Source: Microbacterium azadirachtae (lineage in GTDB: Bacteria > Actinomycetota > Actinomycetes > Actinomycetales > Microbacteriaceae). Taken from it: DNA of 64,000 nucleotides. The notes under the pieces were generated by a model. It worked only from the letters and a program-made list of their open reading frames with translations. It did not search any database and was not told where the DNA came from. Below are positions 58,296-64,000 of the stretch, piece by piece. Every line of letters begins with the position of its first letter. Position 1 is the stretch's first letter. Position numbers and translations under genes: made by a program. Location of the stretch: positions 124,001 through 188,000 of the forward strand of contig NZ_JYIX01000034.1 of assembly GCF_000956505.1 (NCBI RefSeq), given 5' to 3'.

Positions 58296-58732
58296 GCGCG
58301 GCGGAAGCCCTCGAGAACGGCGTCGTCGACCTCGTCGAGGTTGATCACGATGTTGTCCGGCGTCCGCGCGGTCAGCCACACGAGCTCCTCGGTGGTGGAC
58401 ATGTTCGCCTCGACGTGCGGCATGAACGGCGGTACGAACACCCAGTCCCCCTCGATCATGTCGAGGAACTCGGTGTAGTCCTCGCCGAAGTAGATGCGGC
58501 CCTTCCCGCGCAGCACGTAGCCGCCGGTCTCCGCCTCGCCGTGGTGGTGCGGCAGGGAGCGGTACCCGGGCTCGTTGGACACCTTGCCGAACCAGATCCT
58601 CGTCGCCTCGGTGTGCTGCGGTCCGACGCCCGAGACGCGGATGCAGCCGCCGGAGGACATCGTCTGGGTGTCCTCCTCGCCGCTGCGGGTGACCTGCGGG
58701 ACGCGGTCCCAGCGCAGTTCGTTCTCGGTCAT
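58292..58732 (-). CDS. Single-domain cupin protein
   Basis: A 146-residue cupin. Motif 1 is 'HHHGEAETGGYVLRG' (about 63-77, with metal-binding His and Glu) and motif 2 'GDWVFVPPFMPHVEAN' (about 94-109). Gentisate dioxygenases are bicupins of about 350 residues, so this is too small to be one. It may be a dioxygenase-like or sugar-binding accessory of the pathway. It is the first gene of the operon 52040-58732: GAGGAG lies 6 nt before the ATG, and a CRP-like palindrome lies about 80 bp upstream. Function not assigned. Confidence 0.85.
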   Translation of the reverse strand: MTENELRWDRVPQVTRSGEEDTQTMSSGGCIRVSGVGPQHTEATRIWFGKVSNEPGYRSLPHHHGEAETGGYVLRGKGRIYFGEDYTEFLDMIEGDWVFVPPFMPHVEANMSTTEELVWLTARTPDNIVINLDEVDDAVLEGFRRA

Positions 58733-58813
58733 CGGAGCTCCTCTGCTCTGTCCGGTGCACGCGGCCGCCCGCGGCGCTGCGAGGTCTGCCGCCTCGTCCC
58801 CAGAAGTGTCACA

Positions 58814-58833
58814 TGTGTGATGATCGTCACACA
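58814..58833. promoter_or_regulatory. CRP/GlxR-like site upstream of the aryl-CoA operon
   Basis: TGTGTGA-TGATCG-TCACACA is a perfect inverted repeat that contains the CRP consensus TGTGA-N6-TCACA (58816-58831). In actinobacteria the CRP-type GlxR recognises such sites. It lies about 85 bp upstream of the cupin start, consistent with control of the operon by carbon status. Confidence 0.65.
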
Positions 58834-58864
58834 AGTGCAATATCCAAAACTGTCGAAGACGACG

Positions 58865-58902
58865 AAGATCCCCGGTCGCGCCGCGCGTCGACCGGGGATC
58901 TT
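58865..58902 (-). terminator. Terminator of the PaaX-type regulator gene
   Basis: Arms AAGATCCCCGGTCG (58865-58878) and CGACCGGGGATCTT (58889-58902), a perfect 14-bp stem beginning 9 bp past the regulator stop. Confidence 0.85.
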
Positions 58903-58911
58903 GGCGGGGGA

Positions 58912-59730
58912 TCAGCTCAGAACGGTCGACACGAACCGCTCGGCGGCGGGCTCGAGCCGGCGATGCAGCGCGGAGAACAGCCGCTCCGCTTCGACCCCGA
59001 CCCACCGGTCCGGCAGATACTGCAGCGGGATCCCGGGATCCAGATAGGTCAGTCGCCGCCACTGCGTGATCGCACCGACATGCGCGGCGAAGGCCTCACG
59101 ATCGCTCAGTTCGCGGCTCATCATCGGGGCGAAGCCGTCGACGAACCCGCGGTACAGGGGTTCGAGGGCCGGCAGATCCCACCAGCGCCCGACCGCCTCG
59201 GCCGGGTCGTCCTGTGACACCCGGTCGCCGAGGAAGAGCTCGACGTAGCGGTCGAGATCCGCACGGCGCAGCGCGGTGCGCGTCTCGTCCGCGATCAGCC
59301 CGGGGGCGATCCACAGCCCGCCGCTGATCTGACCGAAGCCGAGCCGCTGCAGGAGCTTGCGCAGCTGGTGACGCAGCGGGCGCTCCCGTTCGGGAACGCT
59401 GAAGGAGGCGAGCAGCCACGGATCCGAGGGCTGCGCGCGCCGCTCCTCGAAGATGCGGTGGTCGCCGGCGGAGAACACGCCTTCGAGGGAGTCCGCGAGC
59501 CGGTACGCCGCGGCGCCGCCGGAGCGGACGCTGACCAGCACCCCCCGACGCTTGAGCCGGGAGACGGCCGAGCGCACTCCCGGCGCGTCGGCCCCGAGCG
59601 CCGCCAGCATCCGGATCAGGTCGGAGACCTGGATCACTCCCCCGTGCGCGCGCACGTAGCGGCCGAAGACGGTGATGATCAGGTGCTGCAGCCGCGCGGT
59701 GGAATCGGCCGTCGCAGCGCTCTCACTCAT
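58912..59730 (-). CDS. PaaX-family regulator
   Basis: A 272-residue PaaX-type repressor. A winged-helix region covers about residues 20-90 ('HGGVIQVSDLIRMLAALGADAPGVRSAVSRLKRRGVLVSVRSGGAAAYRL'), and the C-terminal domain has 'LRKLLQRLGFGQISGGLWIAPGL' and the W/R-rich effector part ('RWWDLPALEPLYRGFVDGF'). PaaX proteins sense aryl-CoA thioesters, phenylacetyl-CoA in E. coli, and derepress degradation operons. This one sits just upstream of the aryl-CoA operon, separated by a terminator, so it is a good candidate to sense its aryl-CoA intermediate. Confidence 0.87.
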   Translation of the reverse strand: MSESAATADSTARLQHLIITVFGRYVRAHGGVIQVSDLIRMLAALGADAPGVRSAVSRLKRRGVLVSVRSGGAAAYRLADSLEGVFSAGDHRIFEERRAQPSDPWLLASFSVPERERPLRHQLRKLLQRLGFGQISGGLWIAPGLIADETRTALRRADLDRYVELFLGDRVSQDDPAEAVGRWWDLPALEPLYRGFVDGFAPMMSRELSDREAFAAHVGAITQWRRLTYLDPGIPLQYLPDRWVGVEAERLFSALHRRLEPAAERFVSTVLS

Positions 59731-59747
59731 GCGAGGAGCCTACTGAC

Positions 59748-60218
59748 TCACGACGGGATGACGGCGACCCCTGGGTGCTGCTCGAAGATGATCTGGGTCT
59801 GGGTCTGCCCGAGTGCGGGGACGGATCCGAGGTGCGTGCGCAGGAAATCCCGGAGCCCCGGAACACTCGCGCAGGCGACATGGATCACGAGGTCGTGCAC
59901 GCCGCCGATCAGGTAGACCCGCTGCACACCGGGGATCGTGCGCAGGCGAGCCGTGATGGCGGGCACCTGATCGCGGGCGTCCTCCTTGACGGCGACCATG
60001 ATCAGCGCCTCGACCCCGGCGCCGGCCGCGACGGGGTCGAGCTCGGCGTGATAGCCGCGGATCACGCCGGCTTCCTCGAGCGCGCGCACCCGCCCGTGGC
60101 AGGTCGAGCGCGGGAGGCCGACCCGCGCGGCGAGTTCCTTGTTCGACAGGCGCCCGTGGATGGTCAGCTCGTCCAGGATCCGCCGATCCGTCGGCGTGAG
60201 CCGGATTCCGTCCGCCAT
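59748..60218 (-). CDS. Lrp/AsnC family regulator
   Basis: A 156-residue Lrp-type regulator. The helix-turn-helix is at about residues 9-60 ('LTPTDRRILDELTIHGRLSNKELAARVGLPRSTCHGRVRALEEAGVIRGY'), followed by the RAM ligand-binding domain ('AVKEDARDQVPAITARLRTIPGVQRVYLIGGVHDLVIHV'). It is divergent from kynureninase; in several proteobacteria KynR, a Lrp-type protein in the same position, activates kyn genes in response to kynurenine. That parallel supports a role in tryptophan degradation here, though the ligand is unproven. Confidence 0.88.
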   Translation of the reverse strand: MADGIRLTPTDRRILDELTIHGRLSNKELAARVGLPRSTCHGRVRALEEAGVIRGYHAELDPVAAGAGVEALIMVAVKEDARDQVPAITARLRTIPGVQRVYLIGGVHDLVIHVACASVPGLRDFLRTHLGSVPALGQTQTQIIFEQHPGVAVIPS

Positions 60219-60286
60219 TGTGCCTCCTCCGGCGTCATCGATCCGGTGATCCCACGCACAGCGTCGTGATTCTCGGATATCTGTCG

Positions 60287-60302
60287 GAATCCTAGGCGAT
60301 TC
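60287..60302. promoter_or_regulatory. Inverted repeat in the lrp-kynU spacer
   Basis: GAATC-CTAGGC-GATTC, 5-bp perfect arms, in the 165-bp spacer between the Lrp-type gene and kynU; a possible Lrp binding element. Confidence 0.4.
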
Positions 60303-60383
60303 TCCGTCGATTCGTCATCATGGATCCTGATCTCCGTATCTCCGGCCGACCGCGCCGGATCCACGACCGAGGAGGATTCCACG

Positions 60384-61652
60384 ATGACGGACGCCACCGC
60401 GCCGATCACCCGCGAGCAGTGCGAAGAGGCCGATCGGAACGATCCACTCGCCGGGCTCCGCGCGCGCTTCGCCCTCCCCGAGGGCATCGTGTACCTCGAC
60501 GGCAACTCGCTCGGCGCACTCCCGCGCGACGCCGTCGCCAGGGCGGCCGACGTGGTGAGCCGGGAGTGGGGCGCCGACCTCATCGGCAGCTGGAACAAGA
60601 ACCACTGGTTCGCGCTGCCCCTCCGGATCGGCGAGAAGATCGGCCGGCTCATCGGCGGCGGCGCGGGCGAGTGCGTCGCGACCGACACCACGTCGGTGAA
60701 TGTCTTCAAGGCCGTCTCGGCCGCGATCCGGCTCCAGCAGCAGGACGCCCCCGCGCGCCGGGTGATCGTGTCGGAGCGGGAGAACTTCCCCACCGACCTC
60801 TACATCGTCGAGGGCCTGATGGCGCTCATCGACCGCGGCTATTCGCTGCGGCTGATCGACGCTCCGGAGGACTTGGACGCCGCCCTCGACGAGGACGTCG
60901 CCGTCGTGCTGCTCACCCAGGTGAACTACCGCACCGGCCACCTCTGGGACATGAGGGAGGCGACGGACCGGATCCACGCGGCGGGCGCCCTGGCCGTCTG
61001 GGATCTCTGCCACTCCGTGGGCGCGGTGCCCGTGGCCGTCGCGGACGCCGGTGCCGACTTCGCCGTCGGCTGCACGTACAAGTACCTCAACGGCGGCCCG
61101 GGCTCCCCTGCCTTCTTCTGGGTCGCAGAGCGCCATCTCGACCGGGTCGAGACGCCGCTGACCGGCTGGTGGGGGCACGACCGCCCGTTCGCGATGACCG
61201 ACGCGTACGCTCCCGCGCCGGGCGGGCGGCGCTTCCTCGTGGGCACCCAGCCGATCCTGTCGATGGCGACCATGGAGGTCGGGCTCGACATGCACCTCGA
61301 GGTCGACCAGGAGGCGCTGCGCCGCAAGTCGCTCGCGCTGACGACGCTGTTCATCCGGCTCGTCGAGACGCGGCTCTCGCGCCATCCGCTCACCCTGATC
61401 ACGCCGCGCGAGGAGGCGCAGCGCGGCAGCCACGTGTCGTTCCGGCACCCCGAGGGATACGCGGTGATGAAAGCGCTCATCGCGAACGGCGTGATCGGCG
61501 ACTACCGCGAGCCCGAGGTGCTGCGATTCGGGGTCACCCCGATGTACCTCGGCCACACCGACGTCTGGGACGCCGTGGAGACCCTGCGCCGCGTGCTCGA
61601 CGAGGAGCTGTGGCGTGCGCCGGAGTTCCAGGAGCGCGACGCCGTCACCTGA
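60384..61652 (+). CDS. kynU: Kynureninase
   Basis: A 422-residue PLP enzyme that splits kynurenine into anthranilate and alanine. It has '[12 protein letters not shown]' near residues 36-47, '[16 protein letters not shown]' (phosphate-binding), the PLP aspartate region '[14 protein letters not shown]' (D207), and the Schiff-base lysine K233 in '[15 protein letters not shown]'. GAGGAGGATT precedes the ATG. It is divergent from the Lrp gene. Its product anthranilate is the expected substrate of the aryl-CoA ligase 3 kb away on the other strand. No tryptophan 2,3-dioxygenase or kynurenine formamidase is in the window, so upstream steps must lie elsewhere. Confidence 0.95.
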   Translation: MTDATAPITREQCEEADRNDPLAGLRARFALPEGIVYLDGNSLGALPRDAVARAADVVSREWGADLIGSWNKNHWFALPLRIGEKIGRLIGGGAGECVATDTTSVNVFKAVSAAIRLQQQDAPARRVIVSERENFPTDLYIVEGLMALIDRGYSLRLIDAPEDLDAALDEDVAVVLLTQVNYRTGHLWDMREATDRIHAAGALAVWDLCHSVGAVPVAVADAGADFAVGCTYKYLNGGPGSPAFFWVAERHLDRVETPLTGWWGHDRPFAMTDAYAPAPGGRRFLVGTQPILSMATMEVGLDMHLEVDQEALRRKSLALTTLFIRLVETRLSRHPLTLITPREEAQRGSHVSFRHPEGYAVMKALIANGVIGDYREPEVLRFGVTPMYLGHTDVWDAVETLRRVLDEELWRAPEFQERDAVT

Positions 61653-61708
61653 GCGGCGAGTGGTCCGGAGCGCGCCGCTCTGCCTGCGGGGCGGCCTACT
61701 CTGGGGGC

Positions 61709-62158
61709 ATGACCGCCCCGACCGCAGCGCGCGCCCTCCTCGAAGACCTCGTCGACGAGTTCCTGCGCGACTATCCGCGCGGAGCACGGCTGCTCGCGGT
61801 CGCGAGCCCCTCCGCCACGAGGTCGGCCTCGTTCGCGGACGACCTCGCCGACGCCCTGCGCTCCAGGGGCGTCGCGGTGTCCGTCGCCGCGCAGGACGAT
61901 CGCGACGAGGCGGGCCTGCGCGCGGACATCGTGGCGCCGTTCCGCGCCGCGGGCGGGGACGCGGTCGAGGTCGTCTCCGGCACGACCGCGCTGCTCGCCG
62001 AGCGCACCCGCGGACTGTGGCACTTCTCCGTCTGGCTCCTCGAGGGAGACGAGGTTCCGCACACGGCGGCGACCGCGCTGATCGACGTGACGGATCCGGA
62101 GGCGCCGACGCGGCGGCTCGCCGACTACTGCGCCGTCCCGCCGTCCTTCCTGACCTGA
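61709..62158 (+). CDS. Small protein, possibly a degenerate uridine kinase-like fold
   Basis: A 149-residue protein with leaderless promoter (TACTCT, 61697-61702, 6 nt before ATG). 'LLAVASPSATRSASFADDLADALRSRGVAVSVA' resembles the start of uridine kinase-like P-loop proteins (LVAIxGxxGxGKSxFAxxLA), but the GxxxxGKS residues are replaced by SPSATRSAS, so it cannot bind phosphate in the usual way. The C-terminal 'TALIDVTDPEAPTRRLADYC' also fits that family ('I-D-x-x-D-P-x-x-P-x-R'). I call it a possible inactive relative, with low confidence in the family. Confidence 0.65.
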   Translation: MTAPTAARALLEDLVDEFLRDYPRGARLLAVASPSATRSASFADDLADALRSRGVAVSVAAQDDRDEAGLRADIVAPFRAAGGDAVEVVSGTTALLAERTRGLWHFSVWLLEGDEVPHTAATALIDVTDPEAPTRRLADYCAVPPSFLT

Positions 62159-62287
62159 GCGGGCGAGGATCCCGCCGTTCCCGGCCCGATCGAGCACCGG
62201 ATCCCGCCGCCCGCACCTGTTCGCCACGACGGAGAACGCCGCCTGTGCTTTGTACGTCATGGCCATTTCGCACGACAGGCGCGCGAG

Positions 62288-62293
62288 TACGCT
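62288..62293 (+). promoter_or_regulatory. -10 of the leaderless aminotransferase gene
   Basis: TACGCT, 6 nt before the GTG at 62300. Confidence 0.5.
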
Positions 62294-62299
62294 GGTGGC

Positions 62300-63502
62300 G
62301 TGACCGAACGCGCGCCTCTCTCCCGCAAACTCTCCGCCATCGCCGAGTCCGCCACGCTGAAGGTGGATGCCAAGGCCAAAGCCCTCAAGGCCGAGGGCAA
62401 GCCCGTCGTCTCGTACGCCGCGGGCGAGCCCGACTTCGCCACTCCGCAGTTCATCGTGGATGCGGCGGCCGAGGCTCTCGCCAACCCGGCGAACTACCGC
62501 TACACCCCCGCGGCCGGCCTGCCCGAGCTGCGCGAGGCGATCGCCGCGAAGACGCTGCGCGACTCCGGCCTCGAGGTCTCGCCGAGCCAGGTCATCGTCA
62601 CGAACGGCGGCAAGCAGTCCGTCTACCAGGCGTTCCAGGCCGTGGTGAACCCGGGTGACGAGGTGCTCCTTCCCGCGCCGTACTGGACCACGTACCCCGA
62701 GGCGATCCGCCTCGCCGACGGCGTCCCGGTCGAGGTCTTCGCCGGCGCCGACCAGGAGTACAAGGTCACGGTCGACCAGCTCGAGGCCGCGCGCACCGAG
62801 CGCACCACGGTGCTCGTGTTCGTCTCGCCGTCCAACCCGACCGGATCCGTCTACTCCCCCGAGGAGACCGCCGCGATCGCCGCATGGGCGCTCGAGCACG
62901 GGATCTGGATCATCTCCGACGAGATCTACCAGAACCTCACCTACGAGGGCGTGAAGGCGACCTCCGTGGTCGAGGCGCTGCCCGAGGTCGCCGGTCAGAC
63001 CATCCTCGTCAACGGCGTCGCGAAGACCTATGCGATGACCGGCTGGCGCGTGGGCTGGATGGTCGGCCCCGCCGACGCGATCAAGATCGCCGGCAACCTC
63101 CAGTCGCACCTCACGAGCAACGTGAACAACGTCGCGCAGCGTGCAGCGATCGCCGCACTCAACGGCCCGCAGACCGAGGCCGAGCAGTTCCGCGAGGCGT
63201 TCGACCGCCGCCGCAAGCTGATCGTCTCCGAGCTGTCCAAGATCGACGGCCTCGTGGTGCCCAACCCGACCGGCGCGTTCTACGTCTACCCCGACGTGCA
63301 GGGCCTGCTCGGTCGCACCTGGGGCGGCGTGACCCCCACGACCTCGCTCGAGCTCGCCGACCTCATCCTCGACCAGGCCGAGGTGGCCGTGGTCCCGGGC
63401 GAGGCGTTCGGCCCGTCCGGCTACATCCGCATGTCGTACGCGCTCGGCGACGACCAGCTGCTCGAGGGCGTGCAGCGCCTGCAGCGCCTGTTCGCCTCCT
63501 GA
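62300..63502 (+). CDS. Aspartate/pyridoxal phosphate-dependent aminotransferase (class I)
   Basis: A 400-residue class I aminotransferase of the AspB/AspC-1b type. Features: '[24 protein letters not shown]', '[13 protein letters not shown]', '[17 protein letters not shown]', '[16 protein letters not shown]', '[15 protein letters not shown]' (PLP Asp/Tyr) and '[18 protein letters not shown]' with the Schiff-base lysine. The start is GTG with a -10 (TACGCT) 6 nt upstream, leaderless. It would make aspartate or oxaloacetate with glutamate/2-oxoglutarate. In many actinobacteria an aminotransferase of this type lies near secE-nusG; here it is 41 kb away. Confidence 0.92.
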   Translation: MTERAPLSRKLSAIAESATLKVDAKAKALKAEGKPVVSYAAGEPDFATPQFIVDAAAEALANPANYRYTPAAGLPELREAIAAKTLRDSGLEVSPSQVIVTNGGKQSVYQAFQAVVNPGDEVLLPAPYWTTYPEAIRLADGVPVEVFAGADQEYKVTVDQLEAARTERTTVLVFVSPSNPTGSVYSPEETAAIAAWALEHGIWIISDEIYQNLTYEGVKATSVVEALPEVAGQTILVNGVAKTYAMTGWRVGWMVGPADAIKIAGNLQSHLTSNVNNVAQRAAIAALNGPQTEAEQFREAFDRRRKLIVSELSKIDGLVVPNPTGAFYVYPDVQGLLGRTWGGVTPTTSLELADLILDQAEVAVVPGEAFGPSGYIRMSYALGDDQLLEGVQRLQRLFAS

Positions 63503-63536
63503 CACCCGTCCGCTTCTGAAGCCCGTCCGCTTCTAC

Positions 63537-63616
63537 TCGACGCCCCCTCGGGCTGTCCGCGCCCCTCCTGAACAACGCGATTCAGAGGGGGCCTCGGCTG
63601 CCAGAGGGGGCGTCGA
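63537..63616. terminator. Nested inverted repeats between convergent genes
   Basis: TCGACGCCCCCTC (63537-63549) and GAGGGGGCGTCGA (63604-63616) are perfect 13-bp arms with further inverted repeats inside, so a long hairpin would form in both transcripts. A direct repeat CCCGTCCGCTTCT occurs just before it (63505-63517 and 63522-63534). Confidence 0.65.
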
Positions 63617-63652
63617 CGTCGACACGGCGACCGGCGCCCCCGGCCGGCCGCG

Positions 63653-64000
63653 TCAGTCCTCGTAGCCGATGAGCCAGTGCACGCCGAAGCGATCAACGAG
63701 CGTGCCATCGTGCGCGCCCCACGGACGCTCCTGCAGCGGGTCGATCACGCGACCGCCATCGCCGAGCTGCGCGAACCAGCGGGTGAGCGTCTCCGGATCC
63801 GCCGTGCCGAGCAGCGAGAAGAACATGCCGTTCATGTGCACGGCGTCCTCGTCCGGCCCCGCATCGGCCGCGGCGAGCTCGACAGGGCCGCGGATGAGCA
63901 TGCCATGCGCGATCGCATCGCCCGGGCCGTCCGCGCGCCCGAACTCGGCGTAGGTGTGCATCGCCACCTCGCCGCCGAAGATCGCCTGATAGAACGGCAG
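63653..64000 (-). CDS. PhnB/VOC-family protein (5' part beyond the window)
   Basis: The visible 115 codons (the 5' end lies beyond position 64000) encode 'LPFYQAIFGGEVAMHTYAEFG' and 'GMFFSLLGTADPETLTRWFAQLGDGGRVIDPLQERPWGAHDGTLVDRFGVHWLIGY', the C-terminal two thirds of a PhnB-like vicinal-oxygen-chelate protein, the 'DGT/F-x-D-x-FGVxW' ending being diagnostic. The family has no fixed reaction; many members are annotated as 3-demethylubiquinone methyltransferase-like or glyoxalase-like. The missing N-terminus should be about 20-25 residues by comparison. It converges with the aminotransferase gene. Confidence 0.85.
   Translation of the reverse strand: MPFYQAIFGGEVAMHTYAEFGRADGPGDAIAHGMLIRGPVELAAADAGPDEDAVHMNGMFFSLLGTADPETLTRWFAQLGDGGRVIDPLQERPWGAHDGTLVDRFGVHWLIGYED

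Noticed and set aside
58292..58732. The cupin as gentisate 1,2-dioxygenase of a salicylyl-CoA pathway
   Set aside because: Gentisate dioxygenases are bicupins of about 350 residues; this protein has a single cupin domain of 146 residues.

Overview
The window is high-GC DNA (roughly 70 percent G+C by eye) from an actinobacterium, most likely a member of the Microbacteriaceae such as Microbacterium. This rests on the actinobacterial tRNA-Trp/secE/nusG and rplKA genes with an acidic NusG N-terminus, a RamB-type regulator beside a glyoxylate operon, a LAxTG-type (sortase E) sorting signal, many leaderless promoters (TANNNT-like hexamer, 6 nt, then ATG/GTG), and short REP-like repeats of the '..TTCGACAAGCTC..' type. 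The family assignment is an inference from gene content. I see no rRNA, phage, transposase or CRISPR.

Layout. 0-13 kb: mixed housekeeping and accessory genes: a TetR regulator and acyl-CoA dehydrogenase, an FAD oxidoreductase, two NHEJ-type DNA repair genes (LigC-like ligase and LigD-type polymerase) that converge on a repeat-rich gap, a LysG/LysE amino acid exporter pair, and three TetR-controlled small loci. 12.7-21.1 kb: translation/transcription core (rplA, rplK, nusG, secE, tRNA-Trp), all on the minus strand, but split between nusG and rplK by a 5.4-kb lipid-type catabolic cluster (thiolase, acyl-CoA ligase, saccharopine-dehydrogenase-like enzyme, SDR) and its divergent TetR regulator. 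21.4-26.1 kb: an HSP90/HtpG-family ATPase followed by a 941-residue TPR protein. 26.2-29.3 kb: pyruvate oxidase (poxB) and a TetR/NmrA-like pair. 29.4-39.4 kb: a nearly complete putrescine to GABA to succinate pathway (putrescine oxidase, GABA transaminase, two aldehyde dehydrogenases, permease, universal stress protein) with a divergent PucR-type regulator. 39.5-43.8 kb: a metallo-hydrolase/TetR pair, a hypothetical gene, and a predicted cell-wall-anchored alkaline phosphatase with a candidate Pho box, bracketed by two pairs of 46-bp REP-like hairpins. 44-49.6 kb: ramB divergent from aceB-aceA (glyoxylate shunt), then rraA. 49.6-52 kb: an unknown protein and an HD-GYP/LuxR protein. 52-61.7 kb: an aryl-CoA operon (AMP ligase, fused flavin monooxygenase/old-yellow-enzyme, thioesterase, cupin, RidA, FAH-family hydrolase) with PaaX and Lrp regulators, next to kynureninase. 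61.7-64 kb: a small protein, an aspartate aminotransferase, and a partial PhnB/VOC gene.

How the genes fit together: most of the window serves carbon and nitrogen scavenging. Putrescine/GABA catabolism delivers succinate; aromatic and fatty-acid routes deliver acetyl-CoA, which the RamB-controlled glyoxylate shunt can use. Kynureninase makes anthranilate, and the neighbouring ligase plus fused oxygenase/reductase fit the aerobic 2-aminobenzoyl-CoA pathway, so a tryptophan-to-CoA-thioester route is the most attractive pathway prediction here. The HSP90-TPR pair is the best candidate for a little-described system. Many regulators sit beside clear palindromic operators that can be read directly from the sequence.
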